Shown one piece after another: positions 41,901 through 50,064 of a stretch of DNA of 64,000 nt (the first letter of the stretch is position 1; each line of letters starts with the position of its first letter). The stretch is from Corynebacterium falsenii. GTDB taxonomy: Bacteria > Actinomycetota > Actinomycetes > Mycobacteriales > Mycobacteriaceae. The translations under genes and the position numbers were made by a program. Where the stretch lies: positions 1,088,336 through 1,152,335 of the forward strand of contig JVKJ01000005.1 of assembly GCA_001054945.1 (NCBI GenBank), written 5' to 3'. The notes below the pieces were generated by a model. It was not told the DNA's origin. It saw only the letters and a list, made by a program, of their open reading frames with translations, and made no database searches.

Positions 41901-42523
41901 ATGTCTCCGCCCGAGGTCTGCACCAGGTTCCGTTGCACCGCGACGAATCGCAGTTGCAGCTTCTCCGTCTGCTCCGGAAGTACGTCGCGCCATGCTTCGC
42001 CCAGACCCAGGCAGGTCTTCGCGCTAGGGTGCCGCGGGTGCCCTTCGCCCACCAGCTGCTCGGTGCGCGCCAGCAGCGCGGAGCTCAGGTTGCGTTGGAA
42101 CCCTAGCTCCAGGTTTCGGCGTTGCAGTGCCAGGACGAGACGTTCCAGGTTGGTCGTGTCCCCCGCCTTCTCGGGTGCGGACGCCACTGCCTGCCAGCGG
42201 CTGGCCAAGCCCGCACTTGCGCGCGCCAAGCCCGTCACGCCATCCCGAATCTCCTGCGCAGATCGGTGGACGTTATCGGTGTTGCCGCTGATTTTCCCGT
42301 GATCGGTCAGCCATTCCAGCATGTCCCCCGGGTGCCCGGCGAGAAACGTCTCACGTTCTTCATTGGTGAGGGGCTCCGCGAGGAGGTTTTCATCTTCCAG
42401 CGCACGAAGCAGGCGTTGGGTCACATCCGCCTGCGCGCCGGGGACGAAGGCTTGGTACCCGGAACCGGCAGGTTCGGGCTGGTGAGTCGGATCTTTGAAT
42501 TCTTCAGTGAGGTGAATAGACAC
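38924..42523 (-). CDS. Bimodular NIS siderophore synthetase (two fused IucA/IucC domains, CiuE-like)
   Basis: 1199 residues. Two complete IucA/IucC units in one chain: A about 1-632, B about 735-1178, joined by an Arg/Glu/Gln-rich probable coiled coil (633-730). Each has the ATP/substrate motifs: A has GHPRHPSAK (161), HPWQLDN (245), SVRTLRV, EAHPQN (457) and VRDFGGARI; B has GHTVHPLAK (746), HPWQWEN (831), SVRTVV, ESHLQN (1026) and LRDFSGLRI. Both end in a YV-x-IPNPL strand. These enzymes form amide or ester bonds between citrate-like acids and amines or alcohols. In A the Arg after the K of HPxxK is Cys (KTC), so the modules may differ in substrate. GTG start lies under a DtxR-like operator. 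Confidence 0.92.
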   Translation of the reverse strand: MSIHLTEEFKDPTHQPEPAGSGYQAFVPGAQADVTQRLLRALEDENLLAEPLTNEERETFLAGHPGDMLEWLTDHGKISGNTDNVHRSAQEIRDGVTGLARASAGLASRWQAVASAPEKAGDTTNLERLVLALQRRNLELGFQRNLSSALLARTEQLVGEGHPRHPSAKTCLGLGEAWRDVLPEQTEKLQLRFVAVQRNLVQTSGGDMVEALRELLPEVAGELDNELENHPKIEDRTGMTVIPVHPWQLDNVIRSEFATEISRGDIAILTTTATAEPMMSVRTLRVSDGTGSAHIKLALNAQLTGAIRGISRGALVGPSLSPLVQEILSVDTAIVPRTSDDEPAFRLCEELAGVRWEASEGIRSYCLGALIRRDPVATMPEGDVPMPVATLQAPNPLTGRPLLADIIDDLVARRAEDAAEDPQQVRRDVITAWFAELSRVLAAPVAGLLARWGVALEAHPQNTVIVLRDGVPHAIAVRDFGGARILRDSPLFDVPWGERGDALVERVRGTALDCESLHKLVDKATYPLFANLWDGLHEVLRGADEGRENAQRVDGDELAHCVWNPAADALMEEHLSARNSRSRGSEPGRVQLIDEVFHRVMAPDLPLKRVLAMRLSGAVTEQAYVRIPNPLHRERAAIQRCWMTGLERERHHAQAEVERRLRETCDMEGISEDQLQADTAEAQALQSDKKQAIDALAQARQRVRARTRQLEQRARLVRGSADYWSRVSTAPTGLAGVLVDSLAVEGHTVHPLAKLRRGLSEEESTVFGPERGRPIDMRLVAVHRELLDHSSTGSVAQELATAFPAHIRAAEREIRQQHPELWGNFRLIVVHPWQWENIIAKEMASHLDRDIVLITSATIAAYPTISVRTVVPHAPGPQGQRPFLKSALDVQLTSTRRSMSQNSALGTPQVALTIADLVYRVVGNGRTRTVAEKAGIAYREGGPSQESRVTRGLSTLVRGDVREVIPSGEFAVSACALRGQPPGEEPPLSAILRDAPGGAAGFLRQYATDLMGVALPVMWRFGVAMESHLQNTMVRIAPGHTGPTYAGLVLRDFSGLRILKDRMRAAGYEVPTRPGALTATDDVDEFLDKGYYANVFANLSGMVEAVAEAQQWLESPENPHELWQVVRDVVDEIIAAEDVRDHEVDRLLAPVLHQKAFVTMALATDGGDRYVDIPNPLVTHSGQSQEDGASARAQAVKSN

Positions 42524-42528
42524 GAGTA

Positions 42529-42547
42529 TTAGGTTAGCCTATCTTTA
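42529..42547. promoter_or_regulatory. DtxR operator before the siderophore synthetase
   Basis: TTAGGTTAGCCTATCTTTA matches the 19-bp DtxR consensus TTAGGTTAGCCTAACCTAA at 16 positions. It lies 5 bases upstream of the GTG start, over the probable -10 region, so iron-loaded DtxR would block synthetase and exporter transcription. Confidence 0.88.
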
Positions 42548-42586
42548 TCTCGGGGAAAGATTCGGGCGATTGATCAAGACCTCACC

Positions 42587-42622
42587 GAAATTAAGAACGA
42601 AGCCCCCGCAGCGCTAGGGGCT
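42587..42622 (-). terminator. Terminator after the siderophore ATPase gene
   Basis: Minus strand AGCCCC / GGGGCT stem (plus 42617-42622 with 42601-42606) followed by TTCGTTCTTAATTT. Separates the transport genes from the synthetase gene, which has its own operator. Confidence 0.6.
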
Positions 42623-42638
42623 GGAGGAGACTCCTGCG

Positions 42639-43409
42639 CTACCGATAGGGAACGGGCAGTTTGCGGCCAGTCTCCGGGTCGGTGACAAGCAGGCTCCAGA
42701 CCCCGAATACGTCGTGAACCAGCTCCGGGGACATGACCTCATCCACCGGCCCTTCCGACACGATCCCCCCGTGGCGCATGGCCACCACATAGTCTGCGAA
42801 GCGTGCGGCGTGAGTCATGTCGTGGACGACCATCACGATGGTCTTGCCGTCCCTATTGAGCTGCACAATCAAGTCCAGCAGGGAGATCTGATGCGCTGGA
42901 TCCAGGTATGTTGTCGGCTCGTCCAACAGCAAGATGGGCGTGTCTTGGGCCAAGGTCATGGCTACCCACACACGCTGCCGCTGGCCGCCGGAAATGTCCG
43001 TTGCCAACTCGTCCAGCAGGGTTGTCACGCCCGCCTGCTCTGCGGCTTTCTCCACCGCGACATGATCCTCTTCTTTCAACGCGGCGAAGGCCCCCGTATA
43101 CGGATAACGCCCATAACTGATCACCTCACGGACCGTGACCCCCTCCGGCACGATCGGCTGTTGCGGCAGGAATGCCACCCGGCGCGCAAACTCGCGTGCT
43201 GGAAGCGAGGAGACCTCGTCCCCACCCAGGGTGACCGTGCCTGCGGAGGGTGAGTGTTGACGTCCTAAAGCGCGGAGCAACGTGGACTTCCCGCAGCCGT
43301 TCGGACCGATGAGCGCAGTGATTTTCCCCTCGGGGACAGTCAGCGTCACATCGTGGACGACGGGCTCCGCCCCGTAGTCGACAGTGATGTTCTCGGCGCG
43401 AAAGTTCAT
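42639..43409 (-). CDS. Iron-siderophore ABC transporter, ATP-binding protein (CiuD-like)
   Basis: 256-residue FepC/FhuC-type ATPase. Walker A GPNGCGKST, signature DISGGQRQR, Walker B ILLLDEPTTYLD, switch His in MVVHDMTHAARFADY. The ATG overlaps the stop of the upstream permease (ATGA). Energises ferric-siderophore import with the two FecCD permeases. Confidence 0.95.
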   Translation of the reverse strand: MNFRAENITVDYGAEPVVHDVTLTVPEGKITALIGPNGCGKSTLLRALGRQHSPSAGTVTLGGDEVSSLPAREFARRVAFLPQQPIVPEGVTVREVISYGRYPYTGAFAALKEEDHVAVEKAAEQAGVTTLLDELATDISGGQRQRVWVAMTLAQDTPILLLDEPTTYLDPAHQISLLDLIVQLNRDGKTIVMVVHDMTHAARFADYVVAMRHGGIVSEGPVDEVMSPELVHDVFGVWSLLVTDPETGRKLPVPYR

Positions 43410-44452
43410 TGGTGACGGCCTCCAACCCGGGACAATTTAAGCAACAGGTACACAAAGTAGGGTGCGCCCACGATCGCGATGAGGGCACCCACCGGGATCT
43501 CGATGGGCGCGAAGGCCCAGCGGCCCAACGCGTCACAGAGGGTGACCAGCATCGCGCCTCCGAGGGCGGCCACGGGGATCACCCGGCGAAGTGCCGTGCC
43601 GACCAGCATGCGCGCGGCGTGCGGCACAATAATCCCGGCGAAGCCCAGGACCCCCGCGGCGGCGACAGAGGCTGCGCCCAGGGCGATCGCGCATAGGACA
43701 GCGATGCCTCGCCAGCGCTGCTGGTTCACCCCCACACCCGCCATGGAGCCATAGTCGAGGTTGAGCATGTCAATGTGACGGGACAGCAGCATCGCGATCA
43801 CTACGACGACAAGGACGACAGGTCCGACAACCACGGCGTCCGACATAGACCGGGCGTACAGGGAACCCTTCAACCAGGTCATCGCGGCCCCGGCCTCGGG
43901 CGCGGCACGAACCATCAACAACTGCGTGAGGGCGGCCAACCCCACGGACACGCCCACGCCCGTCAACGTGAGCCGCACCGGATCGGTGGCGGAGCGACCC
44001 GCCAGCACCAGCACGAGGACAGCCCCCACCATCGCGCCCAGGAAGGCCACGGGGGTCAACGCGGAGGCAGGCAGCGAGCCCACAGACAGCAGCGCCGCCA
44101 CCGCAGCCAGGCCACCGCCCGCGGTGATACCCACCGTGTCCGGAGCGGCCAGAGGATTGCGCAGCGCGACCTGCAACAGCGCCCCGGCTACGGACATCGC
44201 GGCCCCGGCCACAATGCCAACCAGGATTCGTGGCATGCGGTACTTCCAAATCAGCGCTCCGCCGGAAAACAGCTGCTCCAGCACCTCCGTTGGCGGCTTC
44301 ATGACCGCTCCAACCCCCAACCCGAAGACGACCGAGCAGCACAGCAGAAGCGTAATCACTCCAAGCACCCACGCCAGGCGCGCGCCGGACGTTCGGGGGT
44401 TGGCTCGCATGCTGATGCGCCGCGCACGCGCGCGGTGGACGTTGGTGGTCAC
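43406..44452 (-). CDS. Iron-siderophore ABC transporter permease (CiuC-like)
   Basis: 348-residue FecCD-family permease with about 9-10 helices; conserved blocks RNPLAAPDTVGITAGGG, GFAGIIVPHAARML and PIEIPVGALIAIVGAPYFVYLL. GTG 44452 (VTTNVHRAR) is preferred because GGAGGTG lies 7 bases upstream; a longer frame to 44497 would overlap the other permease. Confidence 0.93.
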   Translation of the reverse strand: MTTNVHRARARRISMRANPRTSGARLAWVLGVITLLLCCSVVFGLGVGAVMKPPTEVLEQLFSGGALIWKYRMPRILVGIVAGAAMSVAGALLQVALRNPLAAPDTVGITAGGGLAAVAALLSVGSLPASALTPVAFLGAMVGAVLVLVLAGRSATDPVRLTLTGVGVSVGLAALTQLLMVRAAPEAGAAMTWLKGSLYARSMSDAVVVGPVVLVVVVIAMLLSRHIDMLNLDYGSMAGVGVNQQRWRGIAVLCAIALGAASVAAAGVLGFAGIIVPHAARMLVGTALRRVIPVAALGGAMLVTLCDALGRWAFAPIEIPVGALIAIVGAPYFVYLLLKLSRVGGRHQ

Positions 44453-44468
44453 TGCATTCACCTCCGAA

Positions 44469-45569
44469 CTATGCGCGTGTTGGGGTCCGGCGGGCACGGC
44501 GCTTGGCGGTGGCGTCCAACCTATTGATCCCCCACAGCAGCAGCGGCACCCCGGCCAGCGCGGTGACCACCCCTACCGGAGTCTCCGCGGGCGCCCAGAG
44601 CGCCTGGCCAATCGTGTCCGCGATCAGCAAAACCGTAGCTCCCACGGCTGGGGCGATCAGCAGGCCCAGCCGGTGGCGAGGGCCAGCGATCCGGTGTGCG
44701 ACGACGGCCGCCATCAGCCCCAGGAACCCGATGGGCCCAGTGGCTGCGACTGACGTGCCCACGAGAAGGACCGCGATGCTCACGGCGATGATGCGGATGC
44801 GCCGTGGGTTCGCGCCCACGGAAGAGGCAATCGCATCGCCAGCCGAGAGTGCGTCGAACGCCCGCGCTCCCAGCCACGCCGCGGGCAGGAGGAGGGCCGT
44901 AGCGATGATCACGGGGAGCGTTTGTTGGATTCGGACGCCACCGAGCCGGCCGTTGAGCCAGGAGAGAACGGTGGACAGCTGAGCCTCATCGATGACGAGG
45001 ACGATGGCCGAGAGGGCACTGAACAGGGCGGAGATCGCGATACCAAGAAGAATGAGGCGCTGGACCGCGAGCTTTCCTGTCGGATCGCCCTGGCGGCCGC
45101 GCATGCCCAACCCCACGGTGATGAGGGCAGCAACGGCAGCACCGATGAGGGCGCCCGGGAGGACCGCCGCGCCCGAGATAGACCCGGTGACAGTCGTCGC
45201 AAACACGGCACCAAAGGCAGCCCCGGAATTCACGCCCGTGATTTCCGGGTCAGCCAGCGGGTTGCGCGTCGCGGTGCGCAGCAGCAAACCGGCGGCGCCG
45301 AGCGCCATGCCGACTGCGATCGTGGCGATGAGCCGGTCGCGAGCGACTGCGTGCACCTCCCCAGCCAGCTGTGGTGCATCGGTGGGAACCTCGACGTTGG
45401 ACAGCCGCCACCAGCACAGCCCCGCACTGATCACTACGCACAACAGCAGACATAGGGCCGTAGCCCCACCGGCGGGCTTGGAAGACCGCGGATGGGGCTC
45501 GGCACGCCGCACCGGTTGTGCGGTGATGCTCTGTCCTTCGGTGCGAACGTGAAGCGTCGAGGAAGTCAC
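44469..45569 (-). CDS. Iron-siderophore ABC transporter permease (CiuB-like)
   Basis: 366-residue FecCD-family permease. Long hydrophilic N-terminus (about 35 residues), then helices with TRNPLADPEITGVNSGAAF, GFLGLMAAVVAHRIAGPRH and WAPAETPVGVVTALAGVPLLLWGI. Pairs with the other permease to form the heterodimeric channel. GTG start with a weak ribosome site; 60 bases after the binding-protein stop. Confidence 0.93.
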   Translation of the reverse strand: MTSSTLHVRTEGQSITAQPVRRAEPHPRSSKPAGGATALCLLLCVVISAGLCWWRLSNVEVPTDAPQLAGEVHAVARDRLIATIAVGMALGAAGLLLRTATRNPLADPEITGVNSGAAFGAVFATTVTGSISGAAVLPGALIGAAVAALITVGLGMRGRQGDPTGKLAVQRLILLGIAISALFSALSAIVLVIDEAQLSTVLSWLNGRLGGVRIQQTLPVIIATALLLPAAWLGARAFDALSAGDAIASSVGANPRRIRIIAVSIAVLLVGTSVAATGPIGFLGLMAAVVAHRIAGPRHRLGLLIAPAVGATVLLIADTIGQALWAPAETPVGVVTALAGVPLLLWGINRLDATAKRRARRTPTRA

Positions 45570-45629
45570 AACAGCTTTCTACATCTCGGGGGTAGGGGCT
45601 GATTTCATGGGTCTTGCTATCTGGCTGGC

Positions 45630-46562
45630 CTACTTGGCGTGGGCCGGGTCAGAGGCGTGGGAGATGATCTCGTCCAGCATCTTCTCGATGGCCAGCGGAC
45701 CGCGGGAGCGGGACCAGGTGTCCTGGTCCACCTCCACAGTGTCCTTCACGACATCGGCGTACGGGCTCTTCTTGAAGCCCTTCACGTCGTTGTAGAGGTA
45801 CATCGTGTCCAGCTTCATGCCGGGGAGCTTGTCTCCGGTGAGCTCCGCCACGTCGGTCTTGGACTCGATCGAGCTCTTCTCACCGTCGAAGCCGTACTCG
45901 TAGCCAGCATCCGTCAGCAGGGAGCCGGCGAAAGAGTTCTTCACCCAGGTGTAGAGCATGTCCTTGGACCAGCCGACGACGGCGGCGCGGGTGCCCGGCT
46001 TCACGGACTCCTTAGCCTTGGCGAGCTTGCCCTCGATCCGAGCGTGCACCTCCTTGGCCTTGTCCTCCTTGCCCAGCTTCTTGGCAATCTCGTCCATGGA
46101 GTTCAGCACGTCCTGGTAGGTGTTGTCCTGGTAGGACTCGGTCGGAGCGATGTCCTTCAGCTGATCCATGATCGCGCCCTGGCGAGTGGGGCTAGCCAAG
46201 ATCAGGTCTGGCTCCAGCGACTGGATGACCTCCAGGTTGGGCTGCTTGGCCTGGCCCACGCTTTCCACTCCGTCCAGCTGCCCCTTCAGCGTGCCCGGCT
46301 CCTTGGACTTGCCAATCTCTACGATGCCGACGGGTTTCACGCCCAGCTCGTGCAGGATTTCTTCGTAGCGCCAGTCCAGAGCCACCACGCGCATCTCTTT
46401 TCCTTCGCCGTCCTTAGCATCACCAGACTGCGAAGAATTGGAATCACCACACGCTGCAAGAGCGAAGGTGGCGGTGAGCGCAGCGATGATGGCAGCGAGG
46501 GGCCGCATCAGGCGACGGCCGAGGCTGGCGCCGCGACCAGCCGGGGTAGTTAAGGTTTGCAT
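45630..46562 (-). CDS. Iron-siderophore-binding lipoprotein (CiuA-like)
   Basis: 310 residues. Signal peptide II with lipobox ALAAC (Cys about 38); FecB/PeriBP-type domain thereafter (MRVVALDWRYEEILHELGVKPVGI, LEPDLILASPTRQGAI). Membrane-anchored receptor handing ferric siderophore to the FecCD permeases. The ATG is inside a DtxR-like palindrome, giving tight iron control of the transport unit. Confidence 0.94.
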   Translation of the reverse strand: MQTLTTPAGRGASLGRRLMRPLAAIIAALTATFALAACGDSNSSQSGDAKDGEGKEMRVVALDWRYEEILHELGVKPVGIVEIGKSKEPGTLKGQLDGVESVGQAKQPNLEVIQSLEPDLILASPTRQGAIMDQLKDIAPTESYQDNTYQDVLNSMDEIAKKLGKEDKAKEVHARIEGKLAKAKESVKPGTRAAVVGWSKDMLYTWVKNSFAGSLLTDAGYEYGFDGEKSSIESKTDVAELTGDKLPGMKLDTMYLYNDVKGFKKSPYADVVKDTVEVDQDTWSRSRGPLAIEKMLDEIISHASDPAHAK

Positions 46563-46569
46563 ACCCTAA
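46551..46569. promoter_or_regulatory. DtxR operator overlapping the binding-protein start codon
   Basis: TAAGGTTTGCATACCCTAA matches the DtxR consensus at 15 of 19 positions, with the start codon (CAT on this strand) at its centre. Spacing suggests a very short or no leader. Confidence 0.75.
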
Positions 46570-46663
46570 ATCTTTAATCTATTGGCAGGCTTTAAGCAAC
46601 AACTTTGTTGGTAATCACACGAAATTAGACACACCCGATGTGCCCCCAACCTAACGTTGACCT

Positions 46664-47488
46664 ATGGCCAATACAGTGCAACTGGACATTCAAGGACCCA
46701 TCGCCCACGTTCGCCTCCACCGCCCTGGGAAGCTGAACTCTCTCACCTTGGACACACTGGACCAGCTCATCGCCGCTGCCCAACAAATCAAGAAAAACCG
46801 CAACATTCGGGTGGTCATCCTCTCCGGCAGCGATGGAAACTTCTCCGCCGGCCTCGACTTCGCCAGCGCCCTGAAGCGACCCAGCCGCCTCGCCCGCGCT
46901 TTCGCCAGCCGCCCGTGGCGTGGCACCAACCAGTTCCAGGAAGGGCCCTGGTGCTTCCGTCGCCTGCCCGTCCCCGTCATCGCCGTGGTGGAGGGATACT
47001 GTTTCGGCGGGGGCGTGCAGATCGCCGCAGCTGCTGACTTCCGCATCACCGCCCCAGACGCGCAGTGGTCAGTGCTGGAATCCAAGTGGGGCCTCATCCC
47101 GGACATGACCGGGATCTATGCCATGAAACAGCTGGTCGGCATGGATGTGGCCAAAAAGCTCACCATGACTGGCGAGATCATCACCGGCCAGGAGGCCGCC
47201 AACATCGGCCTCGCCACGACCGCAACAGCCGACCCCATGGCCGCAGCCCAAGAGCTAGCGGAAGCCATCATCACCCGCTCCCCCGATTCCACGGCCTATG
47301 CCAAGCGCATCTTCGAGGAGACCTGGACGTCCGGCCCCCGCACCACTTTCTTCAAGGAGCGCCTGCGCCAAGCCCGGCTACTGATCGCAGAGAACACCAA
47401 GATCGCGCAACAGGCCGCGCGCTCGATGTCCGGTAGTCAGGGCGACGCGTCGTCTCGTCCTCGGTTTCGCGACCGCACGGTCCGTTAG
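46664..47488 (+). CDS. Enoyl-CoA hydratase/isomerase family protein
   Basis: 274-residue crotonase-fold protein. Oxyanion-hole segments SGSDGNFSAGLDFASAL and VEGYCFGGGVQIAAAADFRI; a Glu follows in WSVLESKWGLIPDMTGIYAM, the Glu being compatible with an isomerase or hydratase role. Substrate unknown. TAACGT 6 bases before ATG fits a leaderless transcript; it diverges from the siderophore transport unit and has no DtxR box of its own. Confidence 0.88.
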   Translation: MANTVQLDIQGPIAHVRLHRPGKLNSLTLDTLDQLIAAAQQIKKNRNIRVVILSGSDGNFSAGLDFASALKRPSRLARAFASRPWRGTNQFQEGPWCFRRLPVPVIAVVEGYCFGGGVQIAAAADFRITAPDAQWSVLESKWGLIPDMTGIYAMKQLVGMDVAKKLTMTGEIITGQEAANIGLATTATADPMAAAQELAEAIITRSPDSTAYAKRIFEETWTSGPRTTFFKERLRQARLLIAENTKIAQQAARSMSGSQGDASSRPRFRDRTVR

Positions 47489-47551
47489 TTCTCGCCGCCG
47501 CTACGCCCCCACCGTCGGCCACGCAACAACGGCAACATCACCGCGACAACA

Positions 47552-48628
47552 TCACAGCGGCCACGTCACCGGCTCGCGCGGCACCTTCCCGGGCTCGAAC
47601 CACTCCTGCAACTCTCGCAGGATCACCAACGGGTCCGTTTCCTCCGTGGCGGGATTCAGCCGGAGCGTGGCGTCAATAAATTTCATCGCACCCAGCGCCC
47701 CCACCTCCCGCAATGTGACCGCCCCATCTCGCTTCGCCAGGCGCTTCCCCTCGCGGTTGAGTACCAGGGGGACGTGCACGTATTCGCAGGTCGGCAGGCC
47801 CAGCAGGTGCGCGAGGTACGCCTGCCGCGGCGCGCTGCTCAGCAGGTCATCTCCGCGCACCACCTGATCCACGCCCGCGGCGGCATCATCGACCACGACC
47901 GCTAGGTTGTAAGCGAAATCATTGGAATGGCCGCCCGCGCCATCGTCACCGGGTTCGCCCGCCCCGCACCCGGGCAGGACATTCCCACCCCGTCGCAGAA
48001 TCATGTCATCCACGTCGCCGCGGAAGTAGTTGCCGTCCGCGCCTGTTTCGGAGGGGGACGCCACCGCCTGCGCGCATAGCTCCGTCACCGACCAGTGCTG
48101 CACGCCGGAGGCCAGCCGCAGCGAGGGAACGCGCCCACGGGCGGCAAAGTCGGCCGACCTCTCCTGCCTCTCCCGCTCGGTGAGGTTCCGGCACGTGCCC
48201 GGGTAAATCCCCGGCGTGGCGTGTGGCGCGCGGGTGGCCTCGGCGATGTCCTTCCGGGAGCAGAAGCACGGGTACACCAGGCCTCGGCCCTGCAGATCCT
48301 CGAGCGCGTCCCGGTATAAGTCCAGCGACTCCTGCTGGGTAACCACCGGCCCGTCGTGGGTGATGCCCAGAGCGCTTAAGTCATCCAGTTGTCGCTGCGC
48401 GGCCTCCGGCGAGGAGCGCTGCGCATCGATGTCGTCCACGCGGAGCCGGAAGTCACGCTCGGTGTGCCGCGCCCAGAGCCAAGCGAGCACAGCCGTGCGC
48501 AGATTGCCCAGGTGGAGGTCACCAGAGGGGCTGGGGGCATAGCGCCCGGCGCGGCGCTGGTGCGCTTCTGCGGTGTGCCGCGCTGCCACAGTGCGGCTCG
48601 CCTGCGCGGTGCTCGGGGAGTTCGTCAC
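47552..48628 (-). CDS. gluQ: Glutamyl-Q tRNA(Asp) synthetase
   Basis: 358 residues, a truncated glutamyl-tRNA synthetase catalytic core without anticodon-binding domain. HIGH-like [23 protein letters not shown]-like [16 protein letters not shown], and zinc site Cys-x-Cys (YPCFCSRKD) with Tyr and Cys of YPGTC retained. Attaches glutamate to the cyclopentenediol of queuosine at position 34 of tRNA-Asp. It diverges from tgt, the enzyme that inserts the Q base. Contains an inserted Gly/Ala loop around [22 protein letters not shown] start. Confidence 0.92.
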   Translation of the reverse strand: MTNSPSTAQASRTVAARHTAEAHQRRAGRYAPSPSGDLHLGNLRTAVLAWLWARHTERDFRLRVDDIDAQRSSPEAAQRQLDDLSALGITHDGPVVTQQESLDLYRDALEDLQGRGLVYPCFCSRKDIAEATRAPHATPGIYPGTCRNLTERERQERSADFAARGRVPSLRLASGVQHWSVTELCAQAVASPSETGADGNYFRGDVDDMILRRGGNVLPGCGAGEPGDDGAGGHSNDFAYNLAVVVDDAAAGVDQVVRGDDLLSSAPRQAYLAHLLGLPTCEYVHVPLVLNREGKRLAKRDGAVTLREVGALGAMKFIDATLRLNPATEETDPLVILRELQEWFEPGKVPREPVTWPL

Positions 48629-48675
48629 GATCCCGAGGTTAGTAGGCCCGCCAACACACCCAGTACGCTGGCACC

Positions 48676-50064
48676 ATGCCTCAGCCAGACCACGCCCCCG
48701 CGGATCACACCGGCGCTCGCCCCACCGGCGCGACGGATACGTCCTTCGAGCTTCTCCATCACCTCGGTGATATCGACCGCCTCAACCCCGAGGCCGTCAC
48801 CGCGGAGGAGCACCCGGACAAGCGCGGCTCGTCCACGGACGAACCCTTCCGCCACGGCCGGGTCGGGGTGATCCACACTCCCCACGGCGACATTCAGACC
48901 CCCGCGTTCATCCCCGTCGGCACCAAGGCCACGGTCAAGACCCTCACCCCGGAGCAGGTCCGCAGCACGGGCGCGCAGGCCGTGCTATCCAACGCCTATC
49001 ACCTCTACCTGCAACCGGGCCCAGAGATCGTGGACGAAGCCGGAGGTGTCTCCCAATTCGAGAATTGGAACGGCCCCACCTACACCGATTCCGGAGGCTT
49101 CCAGGTCATGAGCTTGGGCGTGGGCTTCAAGAAGGTTCTGGCGATGGACACGAAGGGGTTGGACCAGAAGGACATCGTCGCCCAGCAGTCCAAGCGCATG
49201 GCCGTCGTCGACGAAGACGGGGTGGACTTCCGTAGCGTGATCGACGGGTCCAAGCACCGCTTCACCCCAGAGTTCAGCATGCAGATCCAGCATCAGCTGG
49301 GCGCGGACATTATCTTCGCCTTCGACGAACTGACCACCCTGGTCAATACCCGCCGCTATCAGGAACAATCCGTGGCCCGCACGCATCGGTGGGCCGAGCG
49401 GTGCCTTCAGGAGCACCAGCGCCAGACGGAGGCGCGCACGCATCGCCCGCTGCAGTCGCTGTGGGGGGTTGTGCAGGGCGCCCAGTACGAAGATTTGAGA
49501 CGCCACGCTGCCCGCGGGTTGGTGGATCTGTCAGAACAAGCCGTTGCTGAGGGGCGGCGCGGCTTCGGCGGATTCGGGATCGGCGGCGCCCTAGAGAAGG
49601 AAAACCTGGGCACCATCGTGGACTGGGTGTGCCAGGAGTTGCCGCAGGACAAGCCCCGCCACCTGCTGGGCATTTCGGAGCCAGACGACCTGTTCACCGC
49701 CATCGCGGCGGGCGCGGACACGTTCGATTGCGTGGCGCCGACTCGCCTGGGCCGGCGCGGCGGGGTGTACACCCTGGACGGCCGCATGAACCTGACGGGT
49801 GCCCGCTTCAAGCGGGATTTCACTCCCATCGATACCGAGGTTGGTGGCTATGTCAGTGAGAACTACACCCGCGCGTACATCCACCACTTGCTGAAGGCGA
49901 AGGAGTTCCTGGCAGGCACCCTCTGCACGATGCACAACCTGCACTTCATGATCCAGCTGGTGGACAACATCCGTCAATCGATGCTGGATGGCCGTTTTGT
50001 GGAGTACCGCGCGGAGTTTATGCAGCGCTATTACGGTGATGGCTGGGAAGCCCGGTTGAATTAG
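48676..50064 (+). CDS. tgt: tRNA-guanine transglycosylase, zinc ligands missing
   Basis: 462 residues; exchanges G34 of GUN-anticodon tRNAs for a queuosine precursor base. General base and nucleophile are present: [11 protein letters not shown] (Asp138) and [15 protein letters not shown] (Asp351). The zinc site usually made by Cys-x-Cys-x2-Cys is [14 protein letters not shown], so all three cysteines (positions 389, 391, 394) are Val, Gly and Ser while the His (about 420) stays. The base-pocket Cys158-type residue is Leu219 (FAFDELTTL). No preQ1 biosynthesis genes are in the window, so salvage of a preformed base is possible. N-terminal extension of about 55 residues. Confidence 0.9.
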   Translation: MPQPDHAPADHTGARPTGATDTSFELLHHLGDIDRLNPEAVTAEEHPDKRGSSTDEPFRHGRVGVIHTPHGDIQTPAFIPVGTKATVKTLTPEQVRSTGAQAVLSNAYHLYLQPGPEIVDEAGGVSQFENWNGPTYTDSGGFQVMSLGVGFKKVLAMDTKGLDQKDIVAQQSKRMAVVDEDGVDFRSVIDGSKHRFTPEFSMQIQHQLGADIIFAFDELTTLVNTRRYQEQSVARTHRWAERCLQEHQRQTEARTHRPLQSLWGVVQGAQYEDLRRHAARGLVDLSEQAVAEGRRGFGGFGIGGALEKENLGTIVDWVCQELPQDKPRHLLGISEPDDLFTAIAAGADTFDCVAPTRLGRRGGVYTLDGRMNLTGARFKRDFTPIDTEVGGYVSENYTRAYIHHLLKAKEFLAGTLCTMHNLHFMIQLVDNIRQSMLDGRFVEYRAEFMQRYYGDGWEARLN

